Shown: in pieces, positions 54,525 through 64,000 of the stretch | Layout: each line of letters starts with the position of its first letter | Position numbering within the stretch: the first letter of the stretch is position 1 | Assembly: GCA_963921825.1 (NCBI GenBank) | Contig: OY997588.1 | Span: forward strand, 83,147,043-83,211,042 | From: Erodium maritimum | Taxonomy: Eukaryota > Streptophyta > Magnoliopsida > Geraniales > Geraniaceae | Direction: 5' to 3' | Length of the DNA: 64,000 nucleotides | Notes under the pieces: generated by a model | What the model saw: the letters and a program-made list of their open reading frames with translations, nothing else | What the model was told of the DNA's origin: nothing | Database searches by the model: none | Translations under genes and position numbers: made by a program

Positions 54525-56720
54525 TTTTTTGATCGGCGAAAACATATTTAAATTAACCTCTTCCGAGGAAGAAAAGATTACACAAAAAAAGCAAACTTCC
54601 AAAAGCTTGCAAATGACCAAAGTAAGGGTACACGGACCCGGGAGCCAAAGTAAGGCTACACAGACCCGGGAGCCAAGAATGGGTACACAGACCCAGAGTC
54701 TAAGAAAGGGTACGCAGACCCGGAAGCAAAGACAGGGTATGCCGACCCAGAAACCCCACACAAGGGGAGACCAACAAGCACCAAGGGAGGGTATGCAGAC
54801 CCTAAGGCAAAGACAGGGTACGCAGACCCAGAAGCAGTGAAAGGGTACGCAAACCCTGAAGCAGTGAAATGGTACGCATACCCTGAAGCAGTGAAAGGGT
54901 ACGCACACCCAGAAGCTAAGATATGGTACGCAGACCCAGAGGCTAAGAAAGGGTACGCAGACCCCAAAGCTAAGAGAGGGTACGCAGACCCAAAAGTAAA
55001 GAAAGGGTACGCAGACCCAGCAGCAAACAAGCGAGAAAAGAAAAAGGTCCTAACACCCTGAATTTACAACCATGAAGCGCTCAAAAAAAAGAAAAGGTCT
55101 TTAACCCTGATTTGCCAATCAATAAGCATAAGAGATACTGATAGACTACCCAAAAAGACGGCCTAAGCAAGTAAAGAACCATGTCTCATTAGTATCCGCA
55201 ACCAGTCGCAAAGATTGGAAGGGTACTAACACATCTACGGTCAACACCACAAGCAATAAAGACAGTCCCGATGAGTAATACCCACCAGAACACCTAAACC
55301 CCTGAAGCGAATCGGGTAAGAAAACAACTGCGAGGCATAAAGGTCTAAAACCTCATCGGCGACCAACACCTAAAATCGATGAGCCCAAACCACACAAGTG
55401 GAAGGAAGCAGATGTATATCAAACCGAAGTCACTAATGGAGCAAAGCGGGGACACTAAAACTTAAGATGTAGAAGGGGTGTACCAGTAAAAGAACCACGA
55501 GGAACCGTTAGACTCACGACGATCAGCACCCGGAAGGATGAAGAAGCGCGTCTCACGACTGGATCTGGAGCGACACATCAGGCAACCAAACGAACCACCA
55601 AAAGCAGGAAGAACACCTCTGCAACGATCCCCACCCGAGGGGATGAGGAAGCGCATCCCACGACCACAGCCGGAACAAGAAACCTCCAATGATCCGAAAG
55701 ACGCACCACCCTTGAATCCCGAACTTAGCGCTTCAAAACCTAAGTCGGACAGCACCAAAAAGGCCAAAGAGGAGAACATGCATTTCTATCGAGGACGGAC
55801 TCCGGGATCAGTGAAAAGACCAGCAAGAACCTAAGGGCAGAACCAGACCAGGCCCAGATAGGCCCAGACCAGTCAGGCCCAGGGCAGTAGGCCCAGACCA
55901 GACAGGCACAAACCTCAAAGGGCAAGCCCAAACATGCCCAGATCAGCCCTGCAGGCCCAAATCCGAACCTTCCATAAGTCCATACCCGGCCAGTGACCCG
56001 ACCCAGACCATACCCTACCCGAGTACAGGATCCGGCCCGGGCCACAACAGCCCGCCGCCACCACTCGGGAACGAACACCTACGCCAGACCCGCGTTGTCC
56101 CACCACCAGGATCACAAGCTCCGGCGAACCATCCCGAACTCCACAACACCCCGACACAAGCCCGAGCAGCCCAAAGCAACCAAACCAGTCAGCAGCAACA
56201 GAGGAAGAGACGAGCCGGCAAGCTGCAAACCACAAGGGGGCCGGTGAGCAGCAGCGGAGAAGAACTCCGGCGAGGCGAGCAAGGAGAGGAACCACGCCGG
56301 CCGGAGAGGCTTCCAACAGTGAAGATTCCCGTCGTCCCGAGCGAGCACTGGCGTCGAGAAGAACCTAGCTTCGAGAAGAACCCAAACCCAGCAACGGTCA
56401 TCTACGTCCGACCAACCAACGGATCTGGGACGAACGAGCTCCTGGAGGGAGACGAACACCTCCCACTCCAGATCTTACGGCGGCGAACGTCCGAGACTGA
56501 ACTTCCGGCGACAGACGACCCACCAGCAACAGCTTCACGCATCAAAGAAGGGAGAGGGGAGAAAAGAAAAGGAGAAGAGGAGAAAGAAAGGGGAAAGGGA
56601 GAAGGGGGTGAAACAGAGGAGCAGGCACCGGCGACGTCAAAGGCCGAAGCCGGAGACGTCGTCGGAGAGGAGGAGAGCAATAGGAAGGTGGAGTTACTGT
56701 AGTGACGGCTATTGATTATC
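54525..56720 (-). mobile_element. Non-coding LINE-derived retroposon, 2.2 kb, minus strand
   Basis: It begins with six T and GATCGGCGAAAACATATTTA, the reverse of the LINE tail, with the tail hairpin CCTCTTCCGAGG. The far end (55500-56720) is a GC-rich leader like those at 44028-45050 and 24903-26272. In between lies a 30-bp minisatellite. Leader frames are broken and low-complexity. The target duplication was not resolved. Confidence 0.6.
54600..55030 (-). repeat. 30-bp minisatellite encoding GSAYPFLASG-type repeats
   Basis: About 14 copies of a 30-bp unit with GGGTACGCAGACCC are in register. Because 30 is a multiple of three, the minus-strand frame 54656-55030 is open and reads as ten-residue repeats GSAYPFLASG, GSAYPVFALG and so on. 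Other frames stay open too, so translation is not implied. Confidence 0.8.
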
Positions 56721-56884
56721 CAGATCAGATGGCCACCGAAATTCAGGTGTGGTGATTGATTATGAAATCAATTACAAGATATGCATTAATTAAAAAAATA
56801 TTAAAATATATGCATTCTATGATCCAAGGGCCCAGAATAAAAGTTTTAGTTCTGACGAAGATATAAAGTTTGTACCTGATTGTT

Positions 56885-56886
<2 letters not shown>

Positions 56887-56934
<48 letters not shown>
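56887..56934. repeat. (TA)n microsatellite, left of the MITE
   Basis: About 24 uninterrupted TA units between the two inverted-repeat elements. Confidence 0.9.
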
Positions 56935-56939
<5 letters not shown>

Positions 56940-57200
56940 GCTATCCAGTACAAACGCCTTTTGTTGTGCAAACTAAAAACACACGTGAGCCACAAGATAC
57001 GGTCAAAGTGACGTCAGTAGAGCGCACGCGATGCTGACACGTGGCCACTTCGCGCGCGCCTCTGCCCGCACAGTAGCGCGTGTTGACCACACGCGCAACG
57101 CGAGTGCTGATAGTTTACATAACGTCACTTTGAGCTGATCCTATGGCTCTCGTGCGTTCGCAGTTTGCACAATAAGCCCCTGTTTGTACCTGATACCAGT

Positions 57201-57203
<3 letters not shown>
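56935..57203. mobile_element. MITE embedded in a (TA)n microsatellite (Micron-like)
   Basis: The ends AAGGTAGCTATCCAGTACAA and (reverse complement) AGGACTGGTATCAGGTACAA form inverted repeats that continue inward with TTGTGCAAACT and CAAAGTGACGT on both sides. Both flanks are long TA tracts. The centre is CG-rich (CGCGCGCGCC). This resembles the rice Micron elements, which lie in (TA)n tracts; sequence homology to them was not tested. Confidence 0.65.

Positions 57204-57270
<67 letters not shown>
57204..57270. repeat. (TA)n microsatellite, right of the MITE
   Basis: About 33 TA units. Confidence 0.9.
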
Positions 57271-57272
<2 letters not shown>

Positions 57273-57299
57273 TAACAAAATTTAAAAAAAATGATTTTT

Positions 57300-57520
57300 T
57301 TTCGTTTTGTAGGCCACGCGTCACACAGGGAGAAGACGAGTGCGAGACGCGAACCCGCGAGGCGCGAAACAGAATGTTGCTTCGTGCTCCTGCCTCTCTC
57401 CTATTAGTCAAGGGATCGTGCTCCGAGGTTCGCACCCAAACTTCCCCATATCGAGGGGACCCCGAACCCTAAGGCGCATGCTCCTTGCTTCTGTCCCTCT
57501 CGATGTGTATGCTCTTATGA
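57300..57520. mobile_element. Possible Harbinger right end
   Basis: CCCTCTCGATGTGTATGCTC at about 57495-57514 resembles the Harbinger right terminus CCCCCTTGATGTGGATGCTC at 53644-53663. The preceding GC-rich sequence has no clear frame. The match is short. Confidence 0.3.
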
Positions 57521-57975
57521 GATGTTTGAGAGGGCAAGAGTTAAAGTCGACTCTCAGTAACGAACACCTTGAACTATTCATCGAGATCATTAAGTTCGAT
57601 CGAGATAGATTTTGTTTAATTTTTGTCATTGTATTTTTGACGTCATAACCTACATGATGAACACAGTAATATCACGGCAACATATAAATTTCCAGAAGAT
57701 GTTTGATATTATAATTAAGCTACTTTCTTGTACAAGAAAGCAATATATAAAGAAAACAAACAAGGTCATGTCATGTCATGCATGTGCCTCAAAACAAGAA
57801 TGAGATTCAGATCACACCCTATGTTTGGAGCCAATAAGGGTTAAAACGTGACATGAGATCATGTTCATCATGTGAGGAGATCCATAAACCTAAGACTTAA
57901 AATATGATTTAGATCTCCTGCTGTCTATTATTCTTGTTCTATCGTATTACTTCAGTACTATTTAAATGAACCGAA
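57521..57975. other. No recognised feature
   Basis: AT-rich sequence without a coding signature. A small CATGT repeat occurs at 57768-57785. Confidence 0.3.
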
Positions 57976-57979
57976 TATG

Positions 57980-60900
57980 TTCAAATGACCGTTTCAAGTA
58001 TATTGTTTCATGGGGAAAGCTCTCAACTTTTCGAAACCCTAAAGTCTCTTCTTTTTCTTCAGCCGCCTCCTCTTCAGCTCTCTCCTCCGGAGGCCTCTGT
58101 GGCCCTCATCCATGGAGGTCACCACCTCCCTTACCCTCTTCTCCCCGTAACCCTCTCTTATCTTTTCTGTTGTTGGTCCTTTTCTGTCTTTGTCGTTCTG
58201 AATCTCGTCAGGCTATCAGCGTTTTGTGGTTCTTCTCTCTTGTGTTGGCGTGGTTGCTGTGGCGGTCTAGTGAGACCAGGCCGGGAGTTCAAGCTGCTCT
58301 GCCAGAGCTCGGACTGCCTTCTTTGCCGGTGTCAGCTCATTTGAGGTGCAGGTCCTTAAGCTCGACTTCTTTGTCGGAGTTTGGTGGCTCGCCGAGTGCT
58401 CGTCCGCGCTGGGAGTTTGGTAGATCTGGAGGGCGTTACATCTCCAGATCTGCCCATCTCGCTGGATTTCGTCTCGGGCTTGGGACTGATCCGGAGCATG
58501 CTCATTGGTTGTAGGGATGGCAATGGGTCGGGTCTGTACCAGGTTTTGTGATACCCGTACCCGGCCCGATTTTTCTACATGTGGGCCGAGCCCGCCCGGG
58601 ACCCGATAGTGGCCCACTTGTTGTCCGGCCCGCTTGTGGCCCGATCGGGTCGGGTATTACCCTACCCGCCCAATATAAAAGCTGTATTTTCTTTTCTTTT
58701 TAGGACACCATTATTTTATTTCACTACTCAATTTATATTGACAAATCATGTATATATGATGCGTAAATTTTTTATATATTTATATAAAACATATATTATC
58801 AGCATCTTCTCGCACAAGTAAAACTAACATCAAACCAAAACTAATCACTTCCAATTTTTTTTGTTCTGATGACTAATAAATCTAAATCAAATCTAGTTAT
58901 CCATACATAATTAGTCAAGTCTTCTCTCTTTCTCATTTCCAATCATCAAATTTCAAGTATTCACATCAACATTGACCATGGTATTTTCCTGAATCAAAAC
59001 AAGAAATATCAAGATATAAAAATAATTTTAACAATAAATTAGCTTGTATGTCATTAAAATATTTATAATATATCAAAAAGTAGAAACATATATAGGATAG
59101 AAACGTAAAAATTATTAAATAAATTTAGTTTTATTTATTTATTTAGTAACCTATCGGGCCGGGTCCGGGTCGGGTAGTACCAAACCCGATCCCGGCCCAA
59201 GCCCGGTTAAAAGCGCGGTCAAACTAACCCGGCCTGGCCCTTTTATGCAATGGGTCGGGTCTAGCCCGATTTTTTGGGGTCGGGCAGGTCGGGTCCCCGT
59301 TGGGCCTGGGTATCATTTTCATCCCTAGTTGGTTGCTGCTCGAAGTTCGGTGGATTCGTTGGGATTCTTCGCAGTTCTCGTTTCTCGCCTGTGCGATTTT
59401 CACCGGAGGATGCTGCTCCATTCTTCCTAGGTTGGTCTGTTACAGGTCAGACAGGTCAGGCGGGTCAAGATTGGGTCTGGGCTGGGTTAGGGCCTGGTCT
59501 GGTTCGGGTCTGGACCTGATCTAGGCTGGGCCTAGACTAGGTCTGTGACTGGTGACGTATTTTGTCCATCCGTGAGGCTTCGTGCTCTAGAGTCGATCGG
59601 CCCTTTAGATCAGCTTTCTCAGTCCATATCGGTCTTGAGCTCGGGTAGAAATACTGGTCTTCCGTCATGCGCTTCTCAGTGTTGGCCGGCAACGCCAGGT
59701 GGACTGAGTGATATTCCCGATATGCCTCTGACCTTGCTGCTCCTGGGAAGTCATCGCCGACTCGGGTAGGGACTCTCTCGTTTATGGTTGGATTTTTCAG
59801 ACTCTAGTGTAGTCTTCTCCTGCGTCAGTCTACTTATCCGGAGTGGGACGCCTTTCTGTGGCCGCTCTGGACACTGATTGGCGCATATATGGTCTGAAGT
59901 CGCTGCGTGAAGTTGGGTCCGGTGGTTGGCGTTCGTCGTCTGCGCTAGATCGGGTTTGGGACTGTTCTGGTCCTGGTACGGGTAGAACCTTCTCCACTAC
60001 GATTGTTCCGGCGTGTGAAGTTGTTGTCGGTTTGTGATTCCAGTTGCCCTCGGTATCCAGGGACCGCCCTTCTTTTCCTTGGAGTTTTCAGCTGATTTGG
60101 GGTTCTGGTTCACGGCTTGAGTAACAATCTGGGTAAGGAGCTTTTTGCTGATCAGTATAGTGGCTCATCTTCTTCAGTTCTTTACTTTTCCGTTGATTTT
60201 CTAATCTCATTTAGGAGTTCTCCGGCTTCTTTTCTCAGTCGGTAGAGACTTGGGGTCGGATTCGTCTAACTCTCCTTCTGGATCGTCGACGTGTGTTGGC
60301 CGTCGTCGGGTTAATTCGTTCATCGAATAAATCGAGCAGTGTGAGATTTCAAAGTATCATTTTAGGAAAGGACTTTTTAAGTTTCGCGACTTGTTTCAAA
60401 GCTGAGGTGGGTGCTTTCAAACTCGACTATGCCCCCCCCCCCCTTTCCGATTTACCGTGGTTGGTTTAGGGGTCGGCAGAGTCGACTGCTTTCGAGTCGG
60501 TTCGTGGTGTAGGCCCGAATTGGGTTTTCTTTTGAACACTGAGCAGTGCTCGTTTGCGTCGCATGTTCTCTATTGATATTTCTGATTCTCTCGGCATCCC
60601 CTTTGTGGTTGTTTCGCTGACGGAGGTGTGCTGAGTATCAAGAAGTCGATCTTGCGTTACTGATTTTTAGGGCTTCATGTTGGTTATATTCGGGTTGTTA
60701 GACCTTTTTCTTGTTCTTCATGTTTGTAATATGTGGTAGTTAGGCCTTAAATTATCGCTCCTTCCTTAGGTTGGTTATTTTTTTTCTAAGGTTTCTTTAG
60801 GCTCGTCTTGCTTGCTCCCATGTTGGGATGCTGAGGTTCCTTATTTAGGAATGTTCTTTCTTGTACCAAGTACCTCCTCGTGTGGGGTTTGTCATGAGGC

Positions 60901-61017
60901 TGAGCTGTCATGCCAACGCTCGAATCGTTCACCGCTCTGTAGCTAGACCGATCACTTGTACTCCATTTCACCCTCGGAAGAGGTTTAATCTAAATTTGCA
61001 TCGTTGATCAAAAAAAA
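57980..61017 (+). mobile_element. Non-coding LINE-derived retroposon, plus strand, split by an hAT MITE
   Basis: The leader (58030-60400) starts with pyrimidine-rich CTCTTCTTTTTCTTCAGCCG and is rich in CGG words without a lasting frame. The 3' end contains GTCATGAGGCTGAGCTGTCA, GGAAGAGGTTTAATCTAAAT and TTGATC followed by nine A (61009-61017). The tail is the same family as 32842-32981. Without the MITE its length would be about 2.2 kb. The left limit is approximate. Confidence 0.55.
58512..59327. mobile_element. hAT-type MITE
   Basis: The ends TAGGGATGGCAATGGGTCGG and (reverse complement) TAGGGATGAAAATGATACCC are the common hAT terminal form in plants. They are flanked by ATTGGTTG (58504-58511) and GTTGGTTG (59328-59335), an 8-bp duplication with one mismatch. 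Subterminal GGGTCGGGT and CCCGACC words occur many times near both ends. The centre is AT-rich and non-coding. Confidence 0.85.
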
Positions 61018-61033
61018 GTCTACTACTTTTTTT

Positions 61034-61496
61034 GTTCATTGCAGGCTCTATTGTTTTCTGTTGTAATGGACTTTCATTTCTTCATGAAACAGTTCAGGTA
61101 GGGGTTTTGGAGGGTTTTGCGTTGCAATTGTTTGTAGGCTCGGTTTGGTTTTTTGTTTTAATGTTGTTTGTAGGTTTTTTGAGAGGTTTGGATATTCTTG
61201 GGGTACAAACTTATGTTTAAGGGTGGGTTTTGTTGGGTTGTCAGCTATCTTTTTCTGCAGGTAGTGTTTTTAAGTTTCTTACTGTTGTGACTTTTTTTGG
61301 GCGGTTTGAGTTTCTTGGGGTTTTAGGTTCCGTTTAGGGAGGGTTTTTGTTGGGTTTGAAGCTGCAACTTTTACAGACTCGTTTTGGTACTTGTTTTGGT
61401 TTCGTGTGCTGGTTCTCTTGAGAGTTTTCTCTTGGCCTTTTCTTTAGTTCAAAGAACTGGTTCACCAATAATACTTTGCTGATCAGAAGAAAAAAA
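61034..61496 (+). mobile_element. 5'-truncated LINE 3' UTR with target duplication
   Basis: GTCTACTACTTTTTTT occurs at 61018-61033 and again at 61497-61512. The insert is G/T-rich 3' UTR-like sequence ending AATACTTTGCTGATCAGAAG and A residues. It landed right behind the poly(A) of the preceding retroposon. Confidence 0.75.
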
Positions 61497-61629
61497 GTCT
61501 ACTACTTTTTTTTTTCTGGACTTCATACACATACTTAAATAAAACGTCTGAAGACACCTACCACGGAAGAATCAACCGGAAAATACAGAGTTAAACAAAA
61601 CACATGCGATATGATAAGTAAAAAATCTT

Positions 61630-63224
61630 TTTTTTGATCAGTAACATTTCTTTTGAAATATCCAATCTTTGAAATGAAAAAGAGAACAAGGTTCTACCGA
61701 ATCAGATCTCATTACAAATAAAAACAGTTTGAAAAATCAAACCCTCAACAATACACCAGCGGACATATTGTCCAACCAACAAGAAAGAGTCTCGTCTCCT
61801 ATACCCAAATTTAAAAGAGGAAAAGCAACCAAGAGTTACAACACAAGAGCACCAGCATCATGCTTGGCCTTCGAACAAACTTAACAAGGGGAACCAAATA
61901 CATGATCTTAGTACCAAAGAGTTAAGCTACAAATTAAGCAAACATAAAGTCAACTAAGACCACAAGACAATATGAAAACAAATCCCAGCCGAAGAAAAAC
62001 AGGTCAAATACTTCCATTTAACAATCTTGAAGCCCAGAATAAAATGGTCAACGAAAATCTAGGAAACCAACCGAAGAAGAAAGATCATGAAAGAAGGAGA
62101 AGTTCCGAAACACCCAAATCCCCGAGAACCACAGCCTTACACACCCACATCAACGAACCAACAACAAACTCCATCGGTCTGACGAGACAGACCTCTTAAG
62201 TTATCTAGAACACTCCTCGTTTACCAGAAGGTAAACCACCTCAAGCCAATACCACGAGGGGGCCCAAAAGGTGAGGACCAGCATCAACGAAGAAGCCAAT
62301 CCAGAGATGAAAGCCCCAATCGTCATAGAAGAACCCAGTGAGAGATACCCAACTTCTAACCCCAAAATCCCTAAAATTGGACCAAATAGCTGTCGGGAAA
62401 CACCGAAAAAACAGCCAATCTAACAACTCCTACACATAGAGTAAACCAAGAGGAAGAAGAGAAGAAGTCGAGTTGTAAACACGAGGACTACCTCGAAACA
62501 GATGCATCGATGACCAGATCTGAAGTTCCGAAATCGATCAACAGAGGCAACGCCATTGGCAGTCAACCTCTACAGACTCCATAGAAAGCAGCTAATGACG
62601 CCCCACCGACCTTTGACTCTAACTTCAAAGCAGCCAAACTAGGCCGAACTACTCACCAAAAGTAATACACTCCGACGAACCACGGACCTCACAAGTGTGA
62701 GAATGGAAGAAGAAAACAGTGGATCAGAGATAGGAGCACCGATGCGCCATAGAAAGAGTAAATCTAAAACTACGCGACTGAGACCCCAACCGGAGCGGTG
62801 TAAGAGAAGCCCACGGAAGCCACGACATGAACTGCTCGTCTTCCCCCACACCAGTGCACTAGGACCAGAGACGGATCTACAACAATCGTACCCGAGGAGG
62901 TACGAAAAACTTCCCACACTCAGACCAAAGAGTCTCTGGCCGATGTTTAACAACCCACCACCAAACAAGGTACTGATCTCAATCTGTGGCCATCCAACAA
63001 GGAATGTGTGAAAGAGCCTCCCACGAACATATCTGAGACGGGATGTCGTCGATGACTGAGAAGTAAACCACCACAGATCCTAGAAAAATGGAGGACAGCA
63101 TAAGAAGGAAGGGGCGAGGAGAGGGAGAAGAAACCGGCGATGACCTCATGGCCGAAGCCATGAGGCCATCCCCGGCGACGAAGACATAAGGAGAAGTCGG
63201 GTTAGGAAGGTTTAAGCCTTTCTA
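61630..63224 (-). mobile_element. Non-coding LINE-derived retroposon, 1.6 kb, minus strand, with target duplication
   Basis: ATAAGTAAAAAATCTT (61614-61629) is repeated, with one extra A, at 63225-63241. The left end is poly(T)-GATCAGTAACATTTC, the reverse of the LINE tail, with an inner ATCTTTGAAATG block like the tail at 45300. The right half is a GC-richer leader with GGCCGAAGCCATGAGG and CCGGCGAC words. There is no long reading frame. Confidence 0.75.
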
Positions 63225-63241
63225 ATAAGTAAAAAAATCTT

Positions 63242-64000
63242 AACATCATGAAATTAACAAGAAGATAAAAATGATACTCATTTGTCGAACCACTCCATTG
63301 GTGTCTCCAAACATAAGTTGCGATAGCGGACCAAACCATTGGTACAACTCCTGATGATAAGGAGTTAGAGAAGAGCTTTTCCGTTGCTGGAAAGAAAGTG
63401 GCGCCCTAGTGGACTAATGGTCCAGCTAGCGTCGTCCTCCCTCGAATGATAGATGAGGGCTCCAAAAAGCGGAGATGTTAGCTCCAGAGACGGTAGAGGA
63501 GTATCATGTCGGTACTAGGTGGAGCTTCTAGCACCCTACGAATAGTGAGAAGATGATACCTGTGAACCCCTCATTGGTCCTAACGGACCTCATTGGGCGA
63601 GGATAGGGTCCTTTCCGCCACCGTCTTAGATGATCCATAGAGTTCGCTGAGCCCTCTGATTCTGCTCCCTGAAAGGCTTCGAATGGTCTCTTCCATAAAT
63701 TGGGAAGTGATCCTATAGGCGGTCTCAGGTATCCCTAAGGCCGGTCCCCAATCCTCTTTCTTGGGAGAGTTTAAGACAGTCCTCGGGTTGAGTGCGGGAG
63801 CTGAATAGGACCCCTCGCGCTCCAGTTTCTTCCACCTATCATTCCAGGGTGAGGGCTAGTAAGGGGGATGTCCTTCTTGTGAGGATGGATTTGGATATTT
63901 TTTTTCTCTCCTAACCGGAAAATTCCTACCCTTAGTCGACTGGTCAACGCCCCCTCCACTAGCTTCCTCTTTCCTTTACGGTCCATGAGGTCGTTCTGAG
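63242..64000. other. Sequence of different character, possible mitochondrial insertion
   Basis: Balanced base composition, few homopolymers and no transposon hallmark set this stretch apart from the preceding 63 kb. Its texture (for example GCTGGAAAGAAAGTGGCGCC and CCGGTCCCCAATCCTCTTTC) resembles plant mitochondrial non-coding DNA. No gene was recognised. It continues beyond the window. This is an impression, not an alignment. Confidence 0.3.

Larger units (their letters stand above)
54462..56889. mobile_element. Inverted-repeat element flanked by TA-rich tracts, split by a LINE derivative
   Basis: The left end AGGGGAGCTTTCGGGTACAA with CAGAAC further in, and the right end (reverse complement) ATCAGGTACAAACTTTATAT with CAGAACTAAAA further in, are inverted repeats of about 60 bp. 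TA-rich sequence lies on both outsides. The core GGTACAAAC is shared with the element at 56935-57203. A minus-strand LINE-derived retroposon fills its inside. Confidence 0.55.

Noticed and set aside
55915..56702. Open frames on both strands in the GC-rich segment as host genes
   Set aside because: Frames are open on both strands because of composition, are low-complexity, and fall inside a retroposon leader.

Overview
The window is repeat-dense nuclear DNA from a flowering plant, probably a eudicot. It holds spliced CACTA transposase genes, Ty3/gypsy chromovirus and Ty1/copia retrotransposons primed by initiator tRNA-Met, plant L1-type LINEs, and PIF/Harbinger and hAT elements. I found no host protein-coding gene, rRNA gene, CRISPR array or bacterial-type operon. 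Almost every base that can be assigned belongs to a transposable element or a tandem repeat.

Layout. 1-7130: right-hand part of a CACTA element, with a decayed TnpD-type transposase (1-1190), palindrome clusters, an apparently intact five-exon TnpA-like gene (4399-6262), a subterminal palindrome array (6520-7112) and a TAGTG terminus. 7131-8240: 5'-truncated LINE. 8457-8797: TRIM-like mini-LTR element. 8880-10425: copia-type 3' region ending in two 185-bp LTRs facing each other, with an antisense initiator-tRNA copy between them. 10440-26272: minus-strand LINE remains, split by an 11.3-kb Tekay-like gypsy element (11941-23265, TSD GCTCC) and a MITE (24119-24531). 26287-29541: an 86-bp LINE tail, a 1.25-kb fold-back element with a central minisatellite, and more LINE tails. 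29542-32718: solo gypsy LTR (TSD CCTTT). 32842-50476: nested LINEs, one split by a very young 8,460-bp copia element (35153-43612, TSD CTTAG). 51575-53663: PIF/Harbinger element. 54462-57270: two related inverted-repeat elements embedded in (TA)n tracts. 57980-63224: non-coding LINE-derived retroposons carrying an hAT MITE and a truncated LINE. 63242-64000: unlike the rest, possibly organellar DNA.

How the parts relate. Nesting gives an order of events: minus-strand LINE, then plus-strand LINE, then copia, within 33.7-50.0 kb; and LINE, then gypsy, then inverted-repeat element, within 10.4-24.9 kb. Most enzymes are dead through stops, frameshifts or lost catalytic residues. The youngest insertion, the copia element, shows one visible LTR difference yet lacks catalytic residues in both integrase and reverse transcriptase, so it was probably copied by enzymes supplied in trans. 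A recurring theme is LINE 3' tails ending in a GATC/TGAT-poly(A) terminus. Several are 5'-truncated to 86-182 bp with clear 14-16 bp target duplications, and others are fused to GC-rich leaders with no coding capacity.

The observation I rate highest is at 10004-10070. An LTR is followed not by a normal 12-18 nt primer-binding site but by about 67 nt antisense to initiator tRNA-Met, including the post-transcriptional CCA, inside an inverted LTR pair. It looks like a fossil of aberrant reverse transcription into the tRNA primer.
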